Shown: positions 17,207-25,737 of the stretch, one piece after another
Layout: the number at the start of each line of letters is the position of its first letter
Numbering within the stretch: the first letter of the stretch is position 1
Origin: Ignavibacteria bacterium
GTDB taxonomy: Bacteria; Bacteroidota; Ignavibacteria; Kapaibacteriales; Kapaibacteriaceae
DNA: 64,000 bases
Reading direction: 5' to 3'
NCBI GenBank assembly: GCA_947495975.1
Contig: CANMBE010000012.1
Location: 26,982-90,981 of the forward strand
Program-made: the position numbers and the translations under genes
The notes under the pieces: generated by a model
The model's input: the letters and a program-made list of their open reading frames with translations, nothing else
Databases searched by the model: none
What the model was told of the DNA's origin: nothing

Positions 17207-17600
17207 ACTCCGCTCGGGACTACAGATTCGCTAGCGGCACTGCTTTAGGTCCCTCGTCGGAAAGGTCGAGGCATGGCCTCGACCCTACCTCCTCGGGATG
17301 ACGCACCGGCTCGCAGGTACGTAGTAAAGAAAGGCGAGCACCATCCATGATGGTGCTCGCCGTTCTCTTTTTAAAAATCACGATGCGGCGTCATCCCGAG
17401 GCTTTGCGAGGGACCTGAGTAGAGATTCCCGCACCCCCTAACCATATCCAAATCCGCGCGCAACTGTCCACCAGACGATGTGGTTGGTCATTCTTCAAAG
17501 CGCAATGCTAGATTGCAGTTGCGTCTGCGTTGTTGTGCAATATCAGGTGGTCACTTTGGCGCGGAATCAGGTGGTCACATAACGCGGATTTTCCAAAAAT
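17207..17600 (+). repeat. Long direct repeat, copy B, with att-like core 2
   Basis: It begins with the same 17-bp tRNA-derived core (17207-17223) and is nearly identical to copy A up to about 17490, then diverges. At 17543-17554 and 17567-17578 a 12-bp unit TCAGGTGGTCAC is directly repeated with 24-bp spacing, followed by GCGGATTTTCC. This is reminiscent of the repeated terminal sequences of IS21-family elements, but no transposase gene is near. Copy A has a degenerate single version at about 13887-13916. The remaining 17601-17669 holds nothing recognisable. Confidence 0.9.
17328..17375 (+). terminator. Hairpin terminator in repeat copy B
   Basis: The same stem-loop as downstream of the tRNA, with one change near the foot of the stem (GCCGTTCT in place of GCCTTTCT), followed by CTCTTTTT. 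Confidence 0.65.
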
Positions 17601-17669
17601 GCGTAAGTACCTGGTCCTGTTGCGAGCCATGGCTATCACGTGGAGCGACATGTCGCCCGATGCAAGAGG

Positions 17670-19895
17670 TCAACGCTCTACCATCACTTTATAGGAGTGA
17701 ACGTTCTTGGAACTTCGCACGACGAGAAGGTACGCGCCAGTGGCAACGCCGGAAACGTCAAGCGTTACAGTCTTGACTTCGTTCCCGCTCCCAAAAACAG
17801 GAAGCTGAGCAGAAAAATCACGCTCTATCTTACCGTCCATGGCGCAGAGTTGCAGAGTTACGCCATTCAAATCTGCCGTAACGAATTTGCCAATCTCCAC
17901 AACGATTGTACCCGATGCGGGATTGGGCTTTACGACGGATATGTAGTAATGTGAAATACTCTGTTCTACAACAGACACCGCGCTGTCTTCACCGAACGGG
18001 AATATGCTTGTTGCAATTCCGTACTGAGGCATGACAATTCTGATGTGTCTAGTACTGTTGATTGTAGTTGTTGCAAGGTGATAAAGTGTGAAAGGATCCT
18101 TCACATTCTGTGACAAGGTGGATTCGTAGATGACTTCGCCATTCTTAATAAGAATGAATCTCGCCGTTACACGGTCATAAACTACTAATGTGTCATTAAC
18201 GAGACGTGCAGTAGCGCGAGAGTAGTTGGCAAGAGGATTTGCAAGAGTGATGACAGTTGAGTCCAATACTCCAATACGAGAGACATGAAGAAGCTCGAAA
18301 CGATTAAACGACTCCTGCGAAGTTTCTGCGAACATCGGATGAAAAAAGTATGCCGTGTCACCTTGCAACCCGAGTATCGTCAAGTCACCGCCAGGGACCG
18401 GAGAGTATAGATACCTAGCGACAGTATCACCGGTAAGATGTCGAGGTAGTATATAGATCTCTTTTCGACGGTTAAATGCCAGAAAATCAGCGGATTCCAA
18501 AACCTGAAAGAAGCCGCCAAACATGCCCTTTATATAGTGTACACTCCACGTCTTTCCTTGGTCTTCAGAAACACCAACCCCATTGCCCAATAATGACGAA
18601 ATTAAGCTACCACTTGCGAGTTTATAAATTCTACCGCCTCTAATTGGTAATGCGTGTTTCCACGGTCCCGCAACCGATGGCGAATATGCAATGCTCTCAC
18701 TACCAGAGGCGACATACCCATTTTGATCATCGCCAAGTAGCTGCTCAACTTCACCAAGTGAATCACGGAATCCTATTGATTCTTTTTCGAAAGGCTCTCG
18801 AATCTCCTGTTTCGTATAAAGCAGATGGCGGTAGTCAATCTCTTTTGAAACGGGCAGAAGCGATCGGATGATTCCTTCCTTCCCCTGAACTACTGAGTAC
18901 TTCAAGGGATTATATGCTCGATTGGGAAGGATAGACAGAGAAGAATCTACCGTGACTAAGTTGAGACTCATGACTTTGCCATAGGGTGACAGCGTGTAGA
19001 CAGTATCGTCATTCATTGTAAGCACGTTAAACCCAAGCCACGGCTCTATCGGTCGATTTAATATGACTTGTCCCCCATTTGTAGGATCGATCCGGACAAC
19101 GATCACAGAATCTGCGTTGGTTACGCGATTTCCGCCCGAGAACATCATAGCGAGTTTCCCATTAGTGCGACCTATCCCCAGTCCAGAGATGGAGGGAACG
19201 CCAACTGCTGATGTAATATCTTGAAATCCCGTAGATAGATTTGGTCTTTGAAGGTAAACGCGGTTAAACGTTGAGAAATACGCAATCGTCCCATCATCGA
19301 ACTGATAGAAATTAGCCGCTCTTGCCTGTTGCCACAAAGGGCTTGTGAAAGTTCTGTTTTCAACAAACACACTCATTGAATCTGTAAACTGAAAGATCGT
19401 TATCACCGTGTCAGACTTGATCGCAAACGACTCGATTGGGCGTAGGTCGGCAACTACTCGAACAACTGAATCTGTGATTACTGTCCCATTGCGTTTCAGT
19501 AGGTGAATAGTATCGCTAACGGCAACATACAGCCCGCTGCCATGGGGTTTGAATGCTGCCAATACGGAGTGGCCGTAACTGACCCATGATCCACCACTAT
19601 TAATTGTATAAAAAAGACGGCCTGCGCTAGTGTGGATCCAGAGCAGGCCATCTGCTGAATAGAGATCAGTAACGTAAGCTCCTGATGGCGTTGGTACTAA
19701 CCGTGGTTGAAGATTCTCTGAATCGAAGACAGAGACTTGCCCATTGTTATAGGAACAGAAATATTGCCCGCCGTGTGCCATAACAGACCTTGGTTCAGCA
19801 TGCTCGAAGCCAAAGATCTGTTCCACATAGGCGGACTGGGCCCTTGTAGTGATAACGAAAGATAATATCGCAAGTATGACAAAGAGATATTTCAT
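17670..19895 (-). CDS. T9SS-secreted propeller-like protein, cassette 2 (family B)
   Basis: A 741-aa exported protein with a signal peptide ending near TRAQ. It is the paralogue of the cassette 1 gene at 14711-16930, co-linear over its whole length (for example YSADGLLWIH, GKTWSVHYIKGMFGGF, and the final HSYKVMVER). The T9SS type A sorting domain (KPNPASGTIVVEIG, LQLCAMDGKIERDF, GSGNEVKTVTL) is nearly identical to that of the partner. It has a good ribosome site (AGGA, about 6 nt before the ATG). It follows the cysteine-rich gene by 29 bp on the minus strand, so the A-then-B order is kept although the whole pair is inverted relative to cassette 1. Confidence 0.85.
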   Translation of the reverse strand: MKYLFVILAILSFVITTRAQSAYVEQIFGFEHAEPRSVMAHGGQYFCSYNNGQVSVFDSENLQPRLVPTPSGAYVTDLYSADGLLWIHTSAGRLFYTINSGGSWVSYGHSVLAAFKPHGSGLYVAVSDTIHLLKRNGTVITDSVVRVVADLRPIESFAIKSDTVITIFQFTDSMSVFVENRTFTSPLWQQARAANFYQFDDGTIAYFSTFNRVYLQRPNLSTGFQDITSAVGVPSISGLGIGRTNGKLAMMFSGGNRVTNADSVIVVRIDPTNGGQVILNRPIEPWLGFNVLTMNDDTVYTLSPYGKVMSLNLVTVDSSLSILPNRAYNPLKYSVVQGKEGIIRSLLPVSKEIDYRHLLYTKQEIREPFEKESIGFRDSLGEVEQLLGDDQNGYVASGSESIAYSPSVAGPWKHALPIRGGRIYKLASGSLISSLLGNGVGVSEDQGKTWSVHYIKGMFGGFFQVLESADFLAFNRRKEIYILPRHLTGDTVARYLYSPVPGGDLTILGLQGDTAYFFHPMFAETSQESFNRFELLHVSRIGVLDSTVITLANPLANYSRATARLVNDTLVVYDRVTARFILIKNGEVIYESTLSQNVKDPFTLYHLATTTINSTRHIRIVMPQYGIATSIFPFGEDSAVSVVEQSISHYYISVVKPNPASGTIVVEIGKFVTADLNGVTLQLCAMDGKIERDFSAQLPVFGSGNEVKTVTLDVSGVATGAYLLVVRSSKNVHSYKVMVER

Positions 19896-19924
19896 GTGAT
19901 CCTCAAGGCAAGGTGAGACTCGTC

Positions 19925-20533
19925 TTAGTTACTGTCGCAGGTGTTTATGACACAGTCTGGCTTTGAAGCATCGGGTACGCAGGGCACGGTAGTGTACACA
20001 CATCCTACATACTGCAACATCGGTTCATTGGCAGGTGTTGAACAGGGGTCTGTTTGTGAAGTAGACAAACAGACGGCACATCTTCTTAGGCATATCGATG
20101 TGCCACAAGGATTGTAAATGTTAAAACCGGTACCCCCCACAAGAGCATACTGTTTCATATAGCAACTAGACTGACCCGTTTCAACGGTCAATTGAGTTGT
20201 TGTGGGGCAATTAAAAATTTCGGGAATCCCACCTGCCAAACTAAGTCTAAACACAATTTTCTTACTGAGCCAGTTGAACAGCCCTGGGTTAACTATGAGA
20301 GGACAGTCGGCTGGGACCGTAATCGTACCTATAACAAGTGTGAGGGTAGTACCTGAATACAGATAGCAATATGTCACTGTAATCGTGCAACAGCCTCCAT
20401 CCGGCAGTGGAGCGGAAAAAGCCTGTGTTGTTGTGGTAGAACCAGGTGGGCATACTGGCTGCGCTATTGTTTCAGCAGCACCCGCAAACAACATGGCTAT
20501 AAAAACCAATATTGAAAAGAATGAAAATTTCAT
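19925..20533 (-). CDS. Cysteine-rich secreted protein, cassette 2 (family A)
   Basis: A 202-aa protein with a signal peptide ending near ETIAQ and 16 cysteines in the mature part, matching those of the cassette 1 protein at 14083-14673 one for one. Shared blocks include FSAPLPDGGCC, TVPADCPLIVNPG, TPANEPMLQYVGC and NTCDSN. The segments between cysteines vary more than the cysteine framework. A strong ribosome site (GGGAGGA) precedes the ATG. The family is not one I recognise. It lies upstream of the T9SS-type gene in the same transcription unit. Confidence 0.85.
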   Translation of the reverse strand: MKFSFFSILVFIAMLFAGAAETIAQPVCPPGSTTTTQAFSAPLPDGGCCTITVTYCYLYSGTTLTLVIGTITVPADCPLIVNPGLFNWLSKKIVFRLSLAGGIPEIFNCPTTTQLTVETGQSSCYMKQYALVGGTGFNIYNPCGTSICLRRCAVCLSTSQTDPCSTPANEPMLQYVGCVYTTVPCVPDASKPDCVINTCDSN

Positions 20534-21010
20534 CTCGTAGTCCTCCCGTACAACTTATACAGTAAGAGGCTTGATGACCTCGTATTACAACCAACGTATA
20601 AAAACAGATGCAATTGGTGCACGGCGTGTAACTCTTCGCTCATTTTCTCTCTGCCCAACTAACCAATGCGCTTAACTACAAAAGAGTTACACAAGGTAAT
20701 CCACGCAGGTTCCCATCCCAGACCCCTATAGATAGGAACCCTAGTGAGTCTCGATCCTTGGCTGACGACATGCATTTTCCGCTTAGTGACCAGTTTCGGC
20801 GATCACCGAGGGGACCTGACCGCATAGCGGACGAATAGGCAAAGCACGAGAAATGACTCCTGATCCACCTATAATGTTAGCATCTACGTGGAGATTCCGG
20901 GTTAAGTGCTCAATGAAGTCGGCGATAGAAACTGCCAGTGACAGCGCCAGTCAAATTATTTCGCGTCGGACTAACCGTCATATATGGTTGATCTTAGCTT
21001 TGAAAAATGT
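20534..21010 (+). other. Non-coding end of cassette 2, including conserved L-end
   Basis: No gene is visible. Bases near 20534-20640 should hold the promoter of the minus-strand pair. Around 20776-20800 a TTTTCCGCTTAGTGACCAG stretch resembles the reverse complement of the TGGTCAC repeats at 17543-17578, so the gene pair may be flanked by inverted repeats. From about 20869 to 21010 the sequence matches the cassette 1 L-end (GTGGAGATT, ACTGCCAGTGACAG, CGCCAGT, CTAAC). Confidence 0.65.
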
Positions 21011-21029
21011 ACTCCGCTCGGGACTACCA
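21011..21029 (+). other. att-like core 3 with the original tRNA CCA end
   Basis: ACTCCGCTCGGGACTAC is followed by CA, so this site reads ...CGGGACT-A-CCA, a complete tRNA 3' end with discriminator and CCA. The functional tRNA at 13463 lacks an encoded CCA. Site 3 is thus best read as the displaced native terminus, marking the outer edge of the insertions. Confidence 0.8.
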
Positions 21030-21075
21030 AGTCGATGCAGGTGATGCTCCGCCAAGTAGCCGTCTCGGCTCGCCT

Positions 21076-22320
21076 CTACAGCGGTATTTTCTTCATCCGT
21101 GCCATAAACAGCCCATCGGTTCCATGGTGGAATGGATCGGCTTGAAACATGTGGCTCGCTGATGTATGCAGGTCAGGAATATGAATACCATATTTCTCAA
21201 AACACGGGGCTAATGGATCTGGCTGAAAATCCGGATGCTCTGATAAAAAGTGTTCAATCACACGCTCGTTTTCTTCAGGCAGGATGCTACACGTAGAATA
21301 CACAAGTACGCCACCCTCGCGTACGTGAGGAGCATATTCTTTGAGGACGGATTGCTGTTTGCGGACGTGGCGTTTTAACGATGCTTCATTCAGGCGCCAC
21401 TTGGGCATTGGAAGTCTACGCACGGTCCCCATGCCAGAACATGGTGCATCCACAAGAACAATGTCGTACAATGTTGGATGTCGTGCATCGAGTTGTTGAC
21501 TCTCTGCGCGGGGTTGACGGCTCTGCTTTCTACCATCATCAACAGAAGCCCATACCGACCGAATGCCTGCACGGTTCGCTCGCGTTGGTACTTCCTTTAA
21601 TCGATTCCATTCTATATCGTGCGCCGTGATACGCCCCTTATCACTTTGAATATCAGCAAGATGAAGACTCTTGCCACCAGCGCCAGCACAGGCATCGAGA
21701 ATGTTATCGTCCTCGTTAGGCGCACAGGCATATCCAATGAGCTGACTTCCCTCATCCTGCACTTCAACAAAACCGCCTGTATACAATGGGTGCTGCTGTA
21801 GGTTCACACGTTGGTTTACGATGATAGCCGCAGGTGATAAGGGGCCAATTGTACAATCAATACCTTCCTCTACAAGCTTCTGCAACACGCTGTTTCGCGT
21901 TACTCGTCTGAGATTCACGCGCAATACAAGTGGTGCGGAGTTCATCATAGCGCGCCACACATCAGCGGAATCATCAGGCCACCGCTTTTGAGTTGAGCTA
22001 AGCAGCCACTCCTGCGTGTTGATCTGAATATGAAATGGTAGGTCACCAATAAATGAAAGATCAACGTTCTCTGAATTGTCCTGAAGTAAGTGCGCGCCGT
22101 GAACAACGTCTTCTAGTGAAAGGTGTGCTGCAATTGCTTCACTCAATGAAAGTGTGCGCAACGTCTGAAAGACAAGTCCGCTTATGAAACGTCTATCGGC
22201 GCCGCCCAGATATTTTTTAGATCGAAAATATTCAGATGCGATTGCATCGCCCGGTTGCGGGCTCTTACGAATGATGCGAACAAGTTCGGCGCTATGGCCA
22301 CGTAACGAGCTTAACTGCAT
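21076..22320 (-). CDS. RsmB-type 16S rRNA cytosine-C5 methyltransferase
   Basis: A 414-aa protein with an N-terminal NusB-like helical region and a C-terminal NOL1/NOP2/Sun SAM-dependent methyltransferase domain. Visible motifs are VQDEGSQLIG, the SAM loop LDACAGAGGKSLHLA, VDAPCSGMGTVRR with the first catalytic-type cysteine, and YSTCSILPEENE with the second. Family members methylate a cytosine in 16S rRNA (C967 in E. coli) or other RNAs. It overlaps the end of the upstream oxidoreductase gene by about 10 bp, indicating one transcript. It lies just outside the tRNA-borne elements and reads toward them. Confidence 0.88.
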   Translation of the reverse strand: MQLSSLRGHSAELVRIIRKSPQPGDAIASEYFRSKKYLGGADRRFISGLVFQTLRTLSLSEAIAAHLSLEDVVHGAHLLQDNSENVDLSFIGDLPFHIQINTQEWLLSSTQKRWPDDSADVWRAMMNSAPLVLRVNLRRVTRNSVLQKLVEEGIDCTIGPLSPAAIIVNQRVNLQQHPLYTGGFVEVQDEGSQLIGYACAPNEDDNILDACAGAGGKSLHLADIQSDKGRITAHDIEWNRLKEVPTRANRAGIRSVWASVDDGRKQSRQPRAESQQLDARHPTLYDIVLVDAPCSGMGTVRRLPMPKWRLNEASLKRHVRKQQSVLKEYAPHVREGGVLVYSTCSILPEENERVIEHFLSEHPDFQPDPLAPCFEKYGIHIPDLHTSASHMFQADPFHHGTDGLFMARMKKIPL

Positions 22321-23264
22321 GAGACAACGATCTTTCCAAATTGCTGCGCTGCATGAAGTCGATCAAATGCGTCTACTGCATCGCTCATTGCATAGACTCT
22401 ATCTACAACGGGCACAATCGAATGATGACGAACGAGCTGTAGCATATCTGCGAACTCCTGCGCCGAACCCATGGTAGAGCCGAGAATATGAAGTTGTTTC
22501 CAAAACACACGATGAAGATTCATCATCGGCGCTGCCCCGCGCGCAGCCCCATAGATCACAACGCGTCCACCAGGAACGAGAACATCAGTGAGATCATTGA
22601 ACGTATCGCCTCCTATAGAATCGATGACAAGATCTATGCTCCCTTGCTCCTTTAAGCGCTTTGCCCAGTCGGATTCACGAATGTTGATTCCGTACGATGC
22701 ACCAAGAGCAACAGCACGATTGAGTTTCTCATCACTTGTGCTACTCACACACACGCGCGCTCCTGCAGCAACCGCAAAAAGCAGCGCCATCGTTGCTACT
22801 CCTCCGCCAATACCTGTTATGAGAACGGTGTCCGTTGCCTGTAGTGCCCCCTGCCTCATTAGCGCGCGAAATGCAGTAAGCCCAGCAAGTGGTAATGCAG
22901 CCGCTTGCTCGTCAGAAAGATGTTCAGGAGCCTCAAAAACATTGGCAGCCGGCACAACAATCTCTTGCGCAAGCGTTCCTTGCGTTGGCATACCGATGAT
23001 GTTGCCAGCGCTCAACTCTGGATAGATAACTACTCGCGTGCCCACAAGATCTGGCTGAGAAGGGGCTTCTGTCACTACGCCCATACCATCAGAACCGAGC
23101 ACTGCGGGCAAAACAATCTTGGAATATTTGCCTTCACGAATGTATTGATCTCGGTGATTCAGCGCAGCCGCAGCAAGGCGAACACGAACATGATCCTCAG
23201 CGCACATAGGGGAAGGAATCTCGTCTATGTGCAGTCCTTGGGCGTCTAAGATGGTTGCTCTCAT
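22311..23264 (-). CDS. Medium-chain (MDR) quinone oxidoreductase/zinc-type dehydrogenase
   Basis: A 317-aa protein from the ATG at 23264. It has a GroES-like N-terminal domain (NHRDQYIREG, VLGSDGMGVV) and a Rossmann domain with ITGIGGGVATMALLFA near residue 145. The pattern is that of NADPH quinone reductase/enoyl-reductase-like MDR proteins; the usual cysteine zinc ligands are not evident. The substrate is unknown. The frame extends upstream to 23342 through an intergenic repeat (TATCTCTGTATCTCCGTATCT region), so I prefer the inner ATG, which begins the typical MRATILD start. It overlaps the methyltransferase gene downstream. Confidence 0.85.
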   Translation of the reverse strand: MRATILDAQGLHIDEIPSPMCAEDHVRVRLAAAALNHRDQYIREGKYSKIVLPAVLGSDGMGVVTEAPSQPDLVGTRVVIYPELSAGNIIGMPTQGTLAQEIVVPAANVFEAPEHLSDEQAAALPLAGLTAFRALMRQGALQATDTVLITGIGGGVATMALLFAVAAGARVCVSSTSDEKLNRAVALGASYGINIRESDWAKRLKEQGSIDLVIDSIGGDTFNDLTDVLVPGGRVVIYGAARGAAPMMNLHRVFWKQLHILGSTMGSAQEFADMLQLVRHHSIVPVVDRVYAMSDAVDAFDRLHAAQQFGKIVVSCS

Positions 23265-23389
23265 CCACGAAGTTAATGGGTTAATCAGTTCATGAGACAA
23301 TGGTATCTCTGTATCTCCGTATCTATGCACCTCTTGCGCCATAGCACGATTCGTGCCTTAGGGTTACTCATGCTCCCGCGTAACCTAAC

Positions 23390-25729
23390 TTGCGGTTACT
23401 TATGCTGTCACTCCTGCTGCTCCTCTCCACCGTACTCGATGCTCACGTGCACGGCGTTGTACGTGATCGTAGCACAAAGCAGACGCTGCATGGTGCAACG
23501 GTCCGTGTGGTGGGCACAACGAGGGGTGCGATTACGGATAGAATAGGCACGTTTCACTTGCACGATATTGTGGGCGACTCCATTACTCTCGACGTGTCGT
23601 ACGTGGGATATCGTCAGACCCGGGTGCGTGTAGGTGTAAGTGCATCAGAAGATGTGCGCATCGAAGTAATGCTTTCAGAAGATAGTAATGTGCGAGAAGA
23701 GGTTGTTGTTACAGATGCCAGACATCAACAGTCAGGATTGCCAACACAAAGAGTTGATGTACTGACCGCAGCGGAGATCGATGAGCATCGCGGCCAAACA
23801 TTTTCTGATGTGCTGACGCAAGTACCAGGGGTAACGGTGGTGCAGACTGGACCAAGCATCAGTAAGCCAATGATTCATGGAATGATGGGTACACGAATTG
23901 TATTACGCAACAACGGCGTTATACAAGAGGGTCAACAGTGGGGAGCTGAACACGCACCTGAAATTGATCCGTTCACGCCATCGCGTATCTCGGTTGTAAA
24001 AGGTCCTGCTTCGGTGATGTACGGCCCTAATGCAATGGGCGGTGTGATAGACGTGGTGCCTCGCCCCTTACCTTCTATGGATGGTGTGCATGGTGAGGCA
24101 TCTGCGAACCTCTTCACGAATAACAAGCAGGGAGCTGCTGGTGTGTTTGTAGAGTCGCGCAGCATCGCAGGATTACCAATTGGTGTACGAGTGCAAGGCG
24201 CTGCACGGCGAGCGGGCGACGCACTAACACCGGACTATGCACTGACGAATACGGGCTTTCAGGAATGGAGTGCTGGTGCTACGCTCGATGCTGGTGATGC
24301 TAACCTGGGACTTACTGCAACAGGCACATTCTTTAGCACAACACTCGGCATTTATAAGGGGGCACATTTAGGAAATGCGGAAGATTTGAAACGTGCAATT
24401 GATCGTGGATATCCTTTGCAGACATATCCCTTTACATACGACATCAAGAATCCACGGCAAGAAATTGATCACGCGATGTTATCGCTTCAGGGCCGTCTGC
24501 GTTTGAGCCCGGATGCACTACTTCGGCTGACATATGGATGGCAACAAAATGATCGCAGTGAATTTGATGCGCATAACACGCGATTTATTACGGGTGGACC
24601 TGACTCTTCAGCAAATCTTGAAAGAGCGCTACAAACTCCTGCGATGAATCTCTTGCTCACAACGTATTCTGCTGACGCCGTTCTAGAACACGGGCTCACA
24701 GAGAGCATCCGGGGCAAAGCCGGTGTAAGTGTCATGCGTCAGGTGAATGATCGTAGTGGCAGTGTGTTCCTTGTTCCAGATTACACAGCGTTGGGTATTG
24801 GTGGCTTTGCGTATGAATCATTAGTGCTAACAGAGGTTACCATCAGCGCTGGACTACGCTATGATGTTCGTTGGCTAGATGTTTCTCTTAAGCGTCGCGG
24901 AAGCCAGATCGTAACACCTCAAGAAAAAGTGTTCGCAAGTGTTACGGCAAGTGTAGGGGGCTTGTGGGTCCCATCGGAGCGTTGGTCTTTGGGCATCAAC
25001 ATCGCCACAGCGTGGCGTCCACCGCAAGTAAATGAGCTCTATAGTAACGATGTGCATCATGGGACGGCAGTGTACGAGATTGGTGATAGTACTCTTGGTG
25101 CGGAGCGCACAACTGGCATTGACGCAACTGTGCGTTATACAATTGCTGGTGTTGAGTTGGAGGCGTCTGCATACACAAACTTCTTTAGCAACTACATCCT
25201 GGCATTGCCTGATCCTAACAATCCAACGATCACCGTTCGCGGAACTTTTCCTACGTTTCGATTCACGCAACTCCCTGCCATCGTGAGCGGTGCTGATCTT
25301 TCTGCCACCGTTGCAGTATCAAGACGCGTTAACGTCTACACAACCGGCAGCATTGTGCGTGGCATCGATACAGAAAGTGATCAACCATTGTTTCTCATGC
25401 CGAGCGACCGTCTGCGCATTGGAACGCACGTACATGCAGATGACGTATGGTTTTTGCACGATGCGTTCGTTGATCTTAGCGTATTTGGTGTGAGACAGCA
25501 AACAGAATTTGTACCGGGGCAAGATTATGCTGCGCCCCCGAGCGGATACGTACGAGCAGACGTGTCACTTGGCGGTATGATTGATATTGGTGAAGGCGTA
25601 CAATCGCGCCTAACAATATCTTGTCAGAATATTCTCAACACATCCTATCGAGATTACTTGAGTCGATATCGATATTTTGCAGATGATTCCGGTCGGAATA
25701 TCATCATGCGGTTCACCACAACGTTTTAA
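23390..25729 (+). CDS. TonB-dependent outer-membrane receptor
   Basis: A 779-aa receptor with a signal sequence rich in leucine. An N-terminal carboxypeptidase-regulatory-like domain follows (residues ~20-105, HGVVRDRSTKQTLHGATVRV), then a plug domain (~110-235; TFSDVLTQVPGVTV, RISVVKGPASVMYGPNAMGG) and a 22-strand-type barrel ending in an aromatic FTTTF. The first codon is TTG 23390; an ATG at 23402 is an alternative, but it removes the only positive charge of the signal peptide. A small lipoprotein gene follows after 8 bp. In Bacteroidota this pair is often a metal or small-ligand uptake system. No riboswitch precedes it, and the ligand is unknown. Confidence 0.88.
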   Translation: MRLLMLSLLLLLSTVLDAHVHGVVRDRSTKQTLHGATVRVVGTTRGAITDRIGTFHLHDIVGDSITLDVSYVGYRQTRVRVGVSASEDVRIEVMLSEDSNVREEVVVTDARHQQSGLPTQRVDVLTAAEIDEHRGQTFSDVLTQVPGVTVVQTGPSISKPMIHGMMGTRIVLRNNGVIQEGQQWGAEHAPEIDPFTPSRISVVKGPASVMYGPNAMGGVIDVVPRPLPSMDGVHGEASANLFTNNKQGAAGVFVESRSIAGLPIGVRVQGAARRAGDALTPDYALTNTGFQEWSAGATLDAGDANLGLTATGTFFSTTLGIYKGAHLGNAEDLKRAIDRGYPLQTYPFTYDIKNPRQEIDHAMLSLQGRLRLSPDALLRLTYGWQQNDRSEFDAHNTRFITGGPDSSANLERALQTPAMNLLLTTYSADAVLEHGLTESIRGKAGVSVMRQVNDRSGSVFLVPDYTALGIGGFAYESLVLTEVTISAGLRYDVRWLDVSLKRRGSQIVTPQEKVFASVTASVGGLWVPSERWSLGINIATAWRPPQVNELYSNDVHHGTAVYEIGDSTLGAERTTGIDATVRYTIAGVELEASAYTNFFSNYILALPDPNNPTITVRGTFPTFRFTQLPAIVSGADLSATVAVSRRVNVYTTGSIVRGIDTESDQPLFLMPSDRLRIGTHVHADDVWFLHDAFVDLSVFGVRQQTEFVPGQDYAAPPSGYVRADVSLGGMIDIGEGVQSRLTISCQNILNTSYRDYLSRYRYFADDSGRNIIMRFTTTF

Positions 25730-25737
25730 GTGCAATA

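Noticed and set aside
17543..17578. An IS21 insertion sequence
   Set aside because: Only terminal-like repeats are seen. No istA/istB or other transposase gene or fragment was found, so no insertion sequence is annotated.
17480..17954. Plus-strand ORFs of 98 and 104 aa opposite the family B gene end
   Set aside because: They lie antisense to the conserved T9SS domain and inside the repeat, with no ribosome site or protein-like pattern.
13521..21029. CRISPR array from the repeated units
   Set aside because: The core copies are about 3.7 kb apart and the smaller units are palindromic and irregular; there is no repeat-spacer periodicity. No CRISPR array was noticed in the window.
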